NCBI GenBank assembly: GCA_036272735.1
Contig: DATAYF010000182.1
Location: 1-9,050 of the forward strand
Length of the DNA: 9,050 nucleotides
Origin: DATAYF01 sp036272735
Lineage (GTDB): Bacteria; Chloroflexota; Ktedonobacteria; Ktedonobacterales; Ktedonobacteraceae
Direction: 5' to 3'
The notes beneath the pieces were generated by a model. It was not told the DNA's origin. It ran no database searches and saw nothing but the letters and a program-made list of their open reading frames with translations. A program made the position numbers and the translations under genes. This document shows, piece by piece, positions 1 to 5,436 of this stretch. The number at the start of each line of letters is the position of its first letter. The first letter of the stretch is position 1.

Positions 1-327
1 GTAAGAACTGTCTCATCATCCAAAACTCGTTTGGTTTTTCGACGCGGAAGCCGGCAGATGAATGGTGAACAAACCTCCTTTGATGCGTCTCCATGCTCTA
101 CTGCTTGGTAGAAGGACCAGCATGGAGACTACCTACTAATAGTGCTCACACGAAGGTCCAACGTTATTTGGGTACAATTCAAGACCTGCTATTGCGACAA
201 AATTATTTCAAGAATGCGATAAAACGATGGTACAGCAGCCCCACTAAACGGTAGATGCGCTCAGTAGAATTTGCGAGGTCATCCACGCGGAAGTTTCGGC
301 TGATTAGGATCAGGCAGCGGTTGTGTG
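1..327. other. Gene-free left flank
   Basis: I find no convincing coding region here. The only clear structure is an imperfect hairpin at 88-128: a perfect 10-bp outer stem (TCTCCATGCT at 88-97, AGCATGGAGA at 119-128) with a 4-bp inner stem (CTAC at 98-101, GTAG at 108-111). On the minus strand a Shine-Dalgarno-like AAAGGAGG follows the hairpin, but no sensible reading frame starts behind it. The stretch ends at the left inverted repeat of the IS256-type unit. Confidence 0.5.
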
Positions 328-353
328 GACACCATCCCGATAGTTGTGTAAAG
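328..353 (+). repeat. Left terminal inverted repeat (IS256 type)
   Basis: This copy matches the reverse complement of 3531-3556 at 25 of 26 positions and the solo copy at 8333-8358 at 22 of 26. It lies about 95 bp upstream of the transposase start, the usual place for the left end of an IS256-family element. Confidence 0.75.
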
Positions 354-371
354 AGGAGGCTTTTCAAAGAG

Positions 372-465
372 GTGCCTTTGAGATGATACTACAGGCATAG
401 ACCGTTTCTTGAGAGCGTTTCATTCATTTTCCTCAAAAGGAGAGTGCTATGCCTGTCCCTAAGAA
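372..465 (+). repeat. Left arm of a 90-bp imperfect inverted repeat
   Basis: The arm pairs with 1678-1770 on the opposite strand. Positions 377-401 match 1741-1765 exactly (25 bp); the rest, through the start codon and the CCTAAGAA that follows, is diverged but aligns almost without gaps. The conserved blocks are the subterminal IS sequence and the start-codon region. Confidence 0.8.
377..456 (+). promoter_or_regulatory. Transposase leader with start-codon hairpin
   Basis: The 10-bp ACAGGCATAG at 391-400 is the exact reverse complement of CTATGCCTGT at 447-456, and the second arm contains the transposase ATG (449-451). In an RNA that includes both arms the start codon is paired, and the Shine-Dalgarno GGAG at 439-442 lies in the loop next to the stem. 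The same arrangement recurs in the diverged inverted copy near 1687-1752. In IS10 and IS50, outside transcripts are silenced by comparable start-sequestering hairpins; that role here is inference. I did not find a convincing promoter within this stretch. Confidence 0.45.
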
Positions 466-1535
466 AAAACCTACCACATCGACTCCTGAAGGTTCAATGC
501 CAGCGTCCTCGTCACCTGTTCTGCCAGAGCAGGAGGAATTTCGTCAACATCTGCGTCACCTGGCCGTGAGCGCGGTGCAAGTCTTGATTGAACAAGTCAT
601 GCGTGAAGAGTTAGAACAGTGTATTGGAGCCTCGTGGGGAGAATGTACGCCTAATCGCCGGGGGTATCGCAATGGTTCCTACACCCGCGATCTGTTTACT
701 GCCACCGGGCGCATTAAGGATCTCACGGTACCCAGAGATCGGGAAGGAGTGTTTCACAGCCAGGCGTTCGAGCGCTACAGCCGCTATGAACCGGAGGTGG
801 CTGAAGCGTTGACTCAGATGTTTGTCAGTGGGACAAGCACACATAAGGTCGGAGAGGTCGCTCAAACCCTGATGGGAGTAGCGCCCAGTGCCAGTGCGGT
901 CAGCAGGCTCAACCAAACCTTGACCGAGCAGTTTGAGGGTTGGCGAGAGCGCCCTCTACTCGCTCACTACCGCATCCTGTACTTGGATGGTATCCATTTT
1001 CGCGTTCGGCATGGAACCCAAACGGACTCCACCGTCATTTTAACTGCGCAATCGTGGGATGAGAGAGATCGATCTGATCATCACTGATGGACATGATGGG
1101 CTTCTGGCGGCGGTCAGTGCTCTCTTTCCAGCGACATTGCGTCAACGCTGTTTGGTCCATAAGCACCGGAATGTGATGAACGCTATTCCTCATCGCGAAC
1201 AAAAAGAAGTGGCGACAGAACTGGCAGGGATCTGGAAGCAGGAGAAGAAAGAAGACGTGCTCCTGAATCTGGCTGCCTTCAAAGCCAAATATCAGAAGCG
1301 TTATCCAGAAGCCATACGGAGCCTCATCGAAGATGAAGAGCATTTATTGACGTTTTACGCCTTCCCGCCAGTCATGCATCGCTATATCCGAAGCACTAAC
1401 GCCATTGAAAGCTTCTTTAGCAATGTCCGGCAACGCACGGATCAGATTGACGCTTTCACAACGGAAACCAGTTGTCTGACCATCGTGTGGGCCGTGATGC
1501 AGGATATCCGTTTGCCGAAGATCCCGATCGGTTAA
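449..1535 (+). pseudogene. IS256-family transposase, broken by internal deletion and frameshift
   Basis: Two overlapping frames give the two halves of an IS256-family (mutator-like) DDE transposase. The first, 449-1087, contains the N-terminal DNA-binding region and the first catalytic aspartate (YLDGIHFRV, D180), and stays in register to about ILTAQS (residue 202). The second resumes at about 1062 with REIDLIITDG, which holds the second aspartate, and ends with the glutamate motif STNAIES and the tail RLPKIPIG. The second D and the E are 107 residues apart, normal for the family, but the first and second D are only about 30 apart instead of roughly 66. About 100 bp plus a frame change have therefore been lost near 1047-1062. 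The ATG at 449 has GGAG seven bases upstream. An intact protein would be about 400 residues. A short hairpin at 1572-1591 followed by a T run may end transcription. The gene is very unlikely to make active enzyme. Confidence 0.93.
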
Positions 1536-1604
1536 AGACTGAGCGCTCATCGGCTTTCGGACGAGCAAACAACCAGCGGAAGAAGGCTGGTCTAAAGGAA
1601 CTTT

Positions 1605-1694
1605 TTTTCTTTTTCGGTTTTCTTGTGTATTACGATCTCGATCTCTCTTTGGGGTGGGGGATTGATCTTTTTTTCTGTTCTTAGGTACAGGCAT
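1605..1694 (-). pseudogene. N-terminal stub of a second, inverted IS256 transposase
   Basis: Read on the minus strand, an ATG at 1694 preceded by GGAGGAGG opens MPVPKNRKKDQSPTPKRD, clearly related to the MPVPKKKPTTS start of the transposase at 449. After about 30 lysine- and arginine-rich residues the frame runs into the antisense of the first transposase's 3' flank and loses meaning. The exact breakpoint cannot be read from this window; I place it near 1605. The leader in front (1695-1770) is likewise an inverted, diverged match to 372-448. This is the left end of another member of the same IS family, fused tail-to-tail with the first. Its own outer terminal repeat is missing. Confidence 0.6.
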
Positions 1695-1770
1695 AGCCTC
1701 CTCCAAATGGCGAGATGAATGAACCATTCTAAAGGAATGTTCTATGCCTGTAGTATCATCTCAAAAGCAC
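1678..1770 (-). repeat. Right arm of the 90-bp imperfect inverted repeat
   Basis: This is the inverted partner of 372-465. Its own internal dyad (1687-1696 or 1686-1696 against 1742-1752) is one base pair longer than in the left copy although the loop has diverged, so the dyad has been kept in both copies. No GACACC-type terminal repeat follows beyond 1770. Confidence 0.8.
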
Positions 1771-1801
1771 GGCACGGGTCAATTGACGTTGTGACATACG
1801 A

Positions 1802-2311
1802 TTACCGAGGTTGATCATCCGCCAGCCGAATCGCCACTTCTATTTCCCATTTCGCTGGATCTGGCTCGTCGGCTGGATCGGTGAGGTGGGACTCCAAACG
1901 CGCGCCGAACGCGTCGCCGTTCTCTGCTTCCCAGCTGTCCCACACCAGACCTTTCTCCGCTCCCCAGTCCAGCAGCGCTTTATTCGCCTCTATCCCGTTC
2001 TTCAGCCCGGTGTAGATGAGTGTCGCGTACCGACCAGGTGGGAGAACGCCTGCGATGATGCGACCATCGCCTTCCAGAGCACGCGGGACCGGCCAGCCGA
2101 TCTCAAGGTCAAGTTTTGACTCCATATTGATGACGCGAAATCGAAGAAAGGGGGCGCCTGGTGCCACGCCCTGCTTTTTCAACCAAACAAACACTTCTTT
2201 ATGGAGCTGGGGGATCAATCCTGTTCCCATTTCTTGCAAGGTGGCCTGAGTCCGAATTCCTACATAGTATTGCGCGTTTCGACCTTCCAGCTTGGGTTCG
2301 GTGATTTTCAT
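1802..2311 (-). CDS. GyrI-like small-molecule-binding protein
   Basis: This 169-residue soluble protein has the look of a stand-alone GyrI-like/AraC effector-binding domain, a fold that binds amphipathic small molecules. Visible features are the opening EPKLEGRNAQYYVGIRTQ (about 5-22), an amphipathic stretch IPQLHKEVFVWLKKQG (33-48) ahead of APFLRFRV, the central IGWPVPRAL (71-79), the AGVLPPGRYATLIYTG segment (87-102) that matches the PAGTFAATVHHGSY segment of the neighbouring MerR protein, and the closing WEIEVAIRLAD. I chose the ATG at 2311 because GAGAGG lies six bases ahead; an in-frame ATG at 2344 lacks a good ribosome site. It lies 134 bp downstream of merR on the same strand, so co-transcription is plausible but the gap could hold its own promoter. 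Likely role: ligand sequestration or sensing linked to the regulator; the ligand is unknown. Confidence 0.8.
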   Translation of the reverse strand: MKITEPKLEGRNAQYYVGIRTQATLQEMGTGLIPQLHKEVFVWLKKQGVAPGAPFLRFRVINMESKLDLEIGWPVPRALEGDGRIIAGVLPPGRYATLIYTGLKNGIEANKALLDWGAEKGLVWDSWEAENGDAFGARLESHLTDPADEPDPAKWEIEVAIRLADDQPR

Positions 2312-2445
2312 ACTGTGCCTCTCTTTCGTATTGAGCGAATACAATAAACAGGTCGATTGATCGGACGAAACATGGCCTCTGTGAACAGTCAGTTCTCCAT
2401 GACACTGGCTGCCTTGTTTGGCAGATTTCCGGTCATTCGTCTCGA

Positions 2446-3294
2446 TCAGTTGCCGTTGACCGCTTTTTCAACGGGGTATTGAATCTCGGTGACGTAGGAG
2501 GGGTCGTCGAGATGAATCGGCGTCTTGTTGTAGAGATTGATTCCCCGATCCGGTCCGACGACGTGGTACCCGTTGGCCTCGATCCACGTAAAGACTGCCT
2601 CATGTGCTTGGCCAATCGTGTTGTAGGAACCATGATGGACCGTGGCCGCGAACGTTCCAGCGGGTAACTCGTGAACGTGCATCCGTCCGCTTTCTGGAAC
2701 GCGACAGCGCAGCAGAAATGCAGCGGCCCCATCAACGTCACACTCTTTGAACTCGGTGTCGTACCAGAGCACCAGCGTTTGTCCGCCTTCGCCTGGATTC
2801 GGACCAAGTGCTTTGCCCACGTGGGGACCAAGCGCCTCGTACACTTCACGAAAGAGCGAGCCTGAAGCGCTGTGATTGGGGAGAATCGCCCGGACCGAGG
2901 CGACAAGTTGTGGTTCGACGTGCTTCAAGATGACGTCGTAGCTGGAGAGGTGCTCTTCTCGCTCGATCTGTTGCAAGCGTACATCAACATCGAGAAGCTG
3001 ATTTTGCATCTCTGCAAGCTGCTGGCTGATCTGTGCGTGGCGCAAGCGGAGCATGCCACGCATCTGCTCTGGCGTGACCCCTTCATCCAGCACGGTGGCT
3101 ATCTGCGCAAGCTCGAAGCCGAGGCCCTTGAGGGCCAGAATGCGATGCAACTGGGGCAGTTGGCTGGCGGAATAGGAGCGGTAGCCAGTCAAGCGATCCA
3201 CCTCGACAGGTTTGAGCAAGCCCACTTGATCGTAATAGCGCAAGGTGGGAACCGAAACCTGCACCAGCTTAGAGAATTCGCCAATCTTGAGCAT
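2446..3294 (-). CDS. MerR-family transcriptional regulator with GyrI-like effector domain (BmrR-like)
   Basis: The 282-residue protein has the three-part plan of multidrug-sensing MerR regulators. Residues 1-70 form the winged helix: KIGEFSKLVQVSVPTLRYYDQVGLLKP, then the wing TGYRSYS. Residues about 73-118 form the dimerisation coiled coil (MLRLRHAQISQQLAEMQNQL). Residues about 120-275 form a GyrI-like ligand domain, with HELPAGTFAATVHHGSYNTI, the helix AVFTWIEANGY, and the final TEIQYPV, whose glutamate (E270) sits where BmrR-type proteins bind cationic drugs. There is no cysteine pattern typical of metal sensors. AAAGGAGG lies five bases before the ATG. Its promoter at 3348-3378 is of the MerR-activated kind, so autoregulation is likely. 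The downstream gene is a stand-alone version of the same ligand domain. No efflux pump gene lies in this window, so the regulated process is unknown. Confidence 0.95.
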   Translation of the reverse strand: MLKIGEFSKLVQVSVPTLRYYDQVGLLKPVEVDRLTGYRSYSASQLPQLHRILALKGLGFELAQIATVLDEGVTPEQMRGMLRLRHAQISQQLAEMQNQLLDVDVRLQQIEREEHLSSYDVILKHVEPQLVASVRAILPNHSASGSLFREVYEALGPHVGKALGPNPGEGGQTLVLWYDTEFKECDVDGAAAFLLRCRVPESGRMHVHELPAGTFAATVHHGSYNTIGQAHEAVFTWIEANGYHVVGPDRGINLYNKTPIHLDDPSYVTEIQYPVEKAVNGN

Positions 3295-3347
3295 CTTTGC
3301 CTCCTTTGCTCCGCATCCTCTCTTTTCCTACGAGAGGTGCTGATCCA

Positions 3348-3378
3348 AGTATAAACCCTCAAGCCCCTTGAGAGTCAA
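3348..3378 (-). promoter_or_regulatory. MerR-type promoter/operator of merR
   Basis: On the minus strand, TTGACT (3378-3373) and TATACT (3353-3348) are separated by exactly 19 bp. The spacer holds the dyad ACtCTCAAG-ggg-CTTGAGgGT (3355-3375). An over-long 19-20 bp spacer with a central dyad is the hallmark of promoters activated by MerR proteins through DNA distortion. It lies about 55 bp before the merR start codon, so the regulator probably controls its own operon. Confidence 0.85.
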
Positions 3379-3461
3379 GACGTCTGTTCTATTGAAGCGC
3401 AAGAGTATGGGTGATGAGCCATTTTTCAAATACGTTTCAGGAGGGAAGCTATCTCATACGT

Positions 3462-3499
3462 TCATAGCATCTACGGGGCCAATGGCATAGATGCTATGA
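3462..3499. repeat. 12-bp perfect inverted repeat upstream of merR
   Basis: TCATAGCATCTA at 3462-3473 is the exact reverse complement of TAGATGCTATGA at 3488-3499, with a 14-nt loop. No T run follows on either strand, so it is not a standard terminator. It lies just inside the right end of the IS256-type unit and may be an IS-end feature or a protein site. Confidence 0.5.
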
Positions 3500-3530
3500 T
3501 GCCAGAACAGACTCTATCAAGCGACTGTGC

Positions 3531-3556
3531 CTTTACACAACAATCGGGATGGTGTC
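3531..3556 (-). repeat. Right terminal inverted repeat (IS256 type)
   Basis: This is the inverted partner of 328-353, differing at one of 26 positions. No transposase sequence lies beside it; the nearest gene inside is merR. It marks the right boundary of the 3.2-kb unit. Confidence 0.75.
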
Positions 3557-3761
3557 GTTGTGGTCGCTGTGTGTGTGCAAGGAGATGTTTGTGTAGGAAG
3601 CGTGTGGATATTATACTACGGAGGTACATCATTATGTGGTTTAGCGCTACAAGCGGCTTCATACTGTTTTTTAGGTCTTCAAGCGTTATACTTTTGTTCT
3701 TTCACTCTTTATTTGACACCTTATACATAAAATTCCGCTGGAACGAGCTGGGCAGGGTAAG
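3557..3761. other. Stretch without a convincing gene; possible promoter and short frame
   Basis: A plausible promoter, TTGTGT and TATACT with a 17-bp spacer at about 3590-3618, is followed by GGAGG (3620-3624) and ATG at 3634. The frame behind it starts hydrophobic (ATSGFILFF, SSSVILLFF) but then reads through the tRNA remnant, giving a peptide (GAERTRTSD) typical of antisense-tRNA translation. I therefore do not call a gene. TTTGACACC followed by an AT-rich tail at about 3711-3732 recurs at 5118-5139. Confidence 0.35.
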
Positions 3762-3808
3762 TGGGGCTGAGAGGACCCGAACCTCCGACGCACGGTTTAG
3801 GGAACCGA
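3762..3808 (-). pseudogene. 3' half of a degenerate tRNA, probably tRNA-Arg(CCU)
   Basis: Read on the minus strand, the segment contains an anticodon arm (TCGGT, loop TCCCTAA, ACCGT) with CCU at the anticodon positions, a variable stretch, a T arm (GGAGG, loop TTCGGGT, CCTCT), and a 3' end CAGCCCCA. The 5' half (acceptor strand and D arm) is absent; repeat R takes its place. Position 33 is C where U is nearly universal, and the T loop has lost the usual TTCRA pattern, so it is not a working tRNA. A displaced, decaying tRNA 3' half is what tyrosine-recombinase elements leave behind at one attachment end. The anticodon call is moderate; the tRNA origin is firmer. Confidence 0.6.
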
Positions 3809-3975
3809 AGCGCATTCCAATTGGCTCTACGAGCCGATTTATACATTCTATGTTCGCCGTAGAGCTTCGGTGCTAACGGTTTTTTCTTTCTTCAGAGAGA
3901 TAGCCCAACCTGTATGAAAAGCCGCTTCACGGAAAAAAAGTTTTCCAAAAACCGTATGACACAACGTCGGTTCTT
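3790..3975. repeat. Repeat R, copy 1
   Basis: About 186 bp that matches 5928-6114 in direct orientation with about one indel. It starts in the tRNA anticodon arm (GCACGGTTTAGG). It then holds a hairpin at 3819-3839 (AATTGGCTC, TAC, GAGCCGATT), an outer pairing ACCGAAGC with GCTTCGGT, a T-rich run near 3882, and the 3' end of the minus-strand gene at 3848-4186. The repeat therefore joins an attachment-like core to a gene tail. Confidence 0.8.
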
Positions 3976-4186
3976 GGAAAACGTATCGAAGTATAGAATA
4001 GTACTTTCCTTGCAAGTATGCTGTGGAGTTATTGTTGTTTGACACATAAATTGGCTCATACGCAAGTTCGCTGATAGCGAACATAAACTCTTCAATAGGG
4101 AAGAAACTGATTGGCTCCAGCAACCAAAACACTTTTCCAATTGCCAGCACCGAAGTAGTTGCTTTGCGATATCCAGGATGACGCAC
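3848..4186 (-). CDS. Unrecognised protein, probably an N-terminally truncated gene
   Basis: I do not recognise the family. The product (about 113 residues from the GTG at 4186) reads like a natural soluble protein: LAIGKVFWLLEPISFF, then IEEFMFAISELAYEPIYV, an asparagine run SNNNNSTAYLQGKYYS, and ILRYVFQEPTLCHTVFGKLF. No signal peptide or transmembrane helix is evident. The frame stays open upstream for seven more codons to a TAG at 4208 with no better start and no ribosome site, so the true N-terminus is probably missing. Support for it being real comes from 5998-6114, where a frameshifted, diverged copy of the C-terminal 35 or so residues can be followed inside repeat R2. The last residues after SLKKEK run through the R hairpin region and may not be original. 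Confidence 0.5.
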   Translation of the reverse strand: MRHPGYRKATTSVLAIGKVFWLLEPISFFPIEEFMFAISELAYEPIYVSNNNNSTAYLQGKYYSILRYVFQEPTLCHTVFGKLFFREAAFHTGWAISLKKEKTVSTEALRRT

Positions 4187-4289
4187 AACTTGAAGCGGCT
4201 TTTTATTCTATTGCGCTTATCAGGACCAATTCTGGCCTATATTTGTATTACAATAGAAGATATTGCTTGTTTCTTATGAAAGGGATATT

Positions 4290-4787
4290 ATGGATACATC
4301 CAAACGTATTGACCCGCCTTTTATTGGTTCTGAGCGCGAGCTACTCACCACCTTCCTTGACTATCACCGTCAAACGGTCTTATTGAAGGTTGAAGGGGTG
4401 AGCGATGCTGATCTGCGACGTACGATGACGCCCTCTGGACTCTCATTGCTGGGGCTTATCAAACACCTGGCCTATGTTGAGCGCTCGTGGTTTCAAGATG
4501 AGTTCGCTGGCGAGGATGTTTCTTTCCCCTGGACCGATGAAGATCCTAACGCCGATTTTCGTATCGAGCCCGATGAGACGACACAGGATATTTTCACGCT
4601 CTATCAAGCAGAGGTGAAGCGCTCACGCGAGATTGTTGCCGCGTCATCCCTCGACGATATCGCCCGCGGAGAGAAGCGGAAGCCTTCGCTGCGCTGGATC
4701 ATGATGCATATGATCGAGGAGACCGCTCGGCATAATGGTCATGTGGATCTGATGCGGGAGGCCATCGATGGGCAGACAGGCGAATAG
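4290..4787 (+). CDS. DinB-family protein (DUF664, mycothiol-transferase-like)
   Basis: The 165-residue protein fits the DinB/DUF664 four-helix bundle, a metal-dependent family that includes thiol S-transferases. It opens DPPFIGSERELLTTFLDYHRQTVLLKVEGVSD (the family's first helix), then LSLLGLIKHLAYVERSWF with the first metal-site histidine (H59). It ends with RWIMMHMIEETARHNGHVDLMREAIDG, where H140, H148 and H151 are available; two of them complete the usual three-histidine site. Length is typical. I chose the ATG at 4290 because GAAAGGG lies about five bases ahead and the conserved part begins there; an in-frame ATG at 4263 has no ribosome site. The gene stands alone between repeats R1 and S1. 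Substrate and thiol partner cannot be read from the sequence. It looks intact. Confidence 0.92.
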   Translation: MDTSKRIDPPFIGSERELLTTFLDYHRQTVLLKVEGVSDADLRRTMTPSGLSLLGLIKHLAYVERSWFQDEFAGEDVSFPWTDEDPNADFRIEPDETTQDIFTLYQAEVKRSREIVAASSLDDIARGEKRKPSLRWIMMHMIEETARHNGHVDLMREAIDGQTGE

Positions 4788-4825
4788 AATGCGCCTTTTT
4801 CACGTCAGCTCATGGATGATCTAGA

Positions 4826-4878
4826 ATCAGCGAACCTGCGTAAGAGCCAATTTATGGCTCTTACGCAACTCTGCTGAT
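4826..4878. repeat. Large two-part hairpin after the DinB gene
   Basis: A perfect 13-bp stem (TGCGTAAGAGCCA at 4837-4849, TGGCTCTTACGCA at 4855-4867, loop ATTTA) is flanked symmetrically by five unpaired bases on each side and then a 6-bp outer stem (ATCAGC, GCTGAT). It lies about 40 bp past the DinB stop and could stop transcription, but no T run follows on either strand. The right outer arm is the first block shared with repeat S2, where the stem itself is absent. Confidence 0.6.
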
Positions 4879-4884
4879 CCGGAA

Positions 4885-5073
4885 TGTGATATAATTAAAG
4901 CATAGAGGTATGTCTAGATTGGCTCTGCAAGCCGTTTCGTTCCTCTTGAAGGTTATTCATGTGCTCTACTTCCTTGCTTTCGGCTCATAAGTAACAAAAA
5001 AGCACTAGGATCAATGAAGTATCCTGGTGCTTTGTCTTTGTTGTAATGCGTGCATTATTGGGATGGCTTCAAA
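4885..5073. repeat. Repeat S, copy 1
   Basis: About 189 bp in direct orientation with 7543-7730, mostly with transition differences. Order: TATAAT at 4890-4895, the hairpin GGCTCTGCAAGCC at about 4921-4933, a conserved CTCTACTTCCTTGCTTTCGG block, and a terminator at 4999-5033, ending near the stop of the integrase-like tail at 5055. If TATAAT is a -10 box, the transcript to the terminator would be about 130 nt, so a small RNA is possible; no -35 is evident. Confidence 0.75.
4999..5040 (+). terminator. Terminator hairpin in repeat S1
   Basis: AAAGCACTAGGAT (4999-5011) pairs with ATCCTGGTGCTTT (5021-5033) with one G-T wobble and a 9-nt loop CAATGAAGT, followed by GTCTTTG. The A run before the stem would let it also act on minus-strand transcription. 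Confidence 0.65.
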
Positions 5074-5127
5074 TTGGTGCTTCTTCCCGTTGCTTGTTGG
5101 TAGCGTTTGACACCTAATTTGACACCT
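5055..5127 (-). pseudogene. C-terminal vestige of a tyrosine recombinase
   Basis: Read on the minus strand, 23 codons give GVKLGVKRYQQATGRSTNLK followed by PSQ and a stop. A GVK-x-GVK tail encoded by tandem GGTGTCAAA repeats is seen at the end of many tyrosine integrases. The frame is closed just upstream by a stop (5128-5130), so only the tail remains, if it is one. The same GGTGTCAAA repeats could instead be integrase arm-type sites. The tail's stop lies within repeat S1, so S1 would be the DNA directly downstream of that recombinase. Confidence 0.35.
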
Positions 5128-5135
5128 TACGTATA

Positions 5136-5178
5136 AAAAGCCTGCGTGAAGCGCTACAAGCATTTTACGCAGACTTTT
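5136..5178. terminator. Imperfect hairpin, possible bidirectional terminator
   Basis: AAAAGCCTGCGTGAA (5136-5150) pairs with TTTACGCAGACTTTT (5164-5178), with one C-A mismatch and one G-T wobble. The loop region contains GCGCTACAAGC, a block also seen near 3643. A and T runs at the two feet allow termination in either direction. Confidence 0.4.
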
Positions 5179-5436
5179 AGGATTTATTTCTGTTGAGGAG
5201 TATGTAGGCTGGCCGATGGCGTAGATCAAATAGTACACTGTACACTAAAAAAGCCTCGATCCAGGTATAGAGCGGCTTGAGGGGGCCTTCGCATGCAAAG
5301 CGATAGGACGTTGTTGGAATGGTGTGCACCTTCTCTGTTTTCGTATTTTTTGCTTGCTTTCTGCGTGGAATAATAGAACATCACTATTTTTTGAGCACAA
5401 GATATGTGATGACAAGAAGGAGGTTGCCATTACTGT
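5179..5436. other. Upstream region of the thioesterase gene
   Basis: No gene is supported here. A weak dyad, AAGCC and GGCTT near 5251-5278, follows an A run and could be a poor minus-strand terminator. AAGGAGG at about 5417-5423 is the likely ribosome site of the next gene. I could not assign a promoter with confidence. Confidence 0.35.

Larger units (their letters stand above)
328..3556. mobile_element. IS256-type unit with a MerR/GyrI passenger module
   Basis: The outer boundaries are two inverted copies of a 26-bp sequence, at 328-353 and 3531-3556. They start GACACCATCCCG, end GTTGTGTAAAG, and differ at one position. The form resembles the terminal repeats of IS256-family elements, which also contain a TTGTGTAAA block. 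The bases just outside are GTTGTGTG (320-327) and GTTGTGGT (3557-3564), sharing the first six of eight, so a worn 8-bp target duplication is possible but not proven. Inside are a broken transposase near the left end, an inverted partial IS end, and the minus-strand merR and GyrI-like genes. A normal IS256 element is about 1.3-1.5 kb, so 3.2 kb implies passenger DNA or a composite of two copies. With a dead transposase, movement would need one supplied from elsewhere. Confidence 0.6.

Noticed and set aside
88..128. Hairpin near the left edge as a riboswitch or leader
   Set aside because: A ribosome-site-like sequence follows on the minus strand, but no gene starts there and no known riboswitch pattern is visible.
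1344..1727. Long minus-strand frame behind the transposase
   Set aside because: Only the first part (from 1694) is meaningful as an inverted IS start; the rest is antisense to the transposase. Its extra residues before 1694 lie in the leader.
2433..2906. Minus-strand and opposing frames overlapping merR
   Set aside because: The merR frame has full domain support; these are shadows in other frames.
3634..3876. Short plus-strand frame with promoter-like boxes, GGAGG and a hydrophobic start
   Set aside because: It reads through the antisense of the tRNA remnant and into repeat R; only the first 30 or so residues could be real, and they lack a recognisable pattern.
4921..4933. GGCTCTGCAAGCC in repeat S as a tRNA anticodon arm
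   Set aside because: The loop size and the base before the anticodon do not fit a tRNA, and no T arm or acceptor end is nearby.
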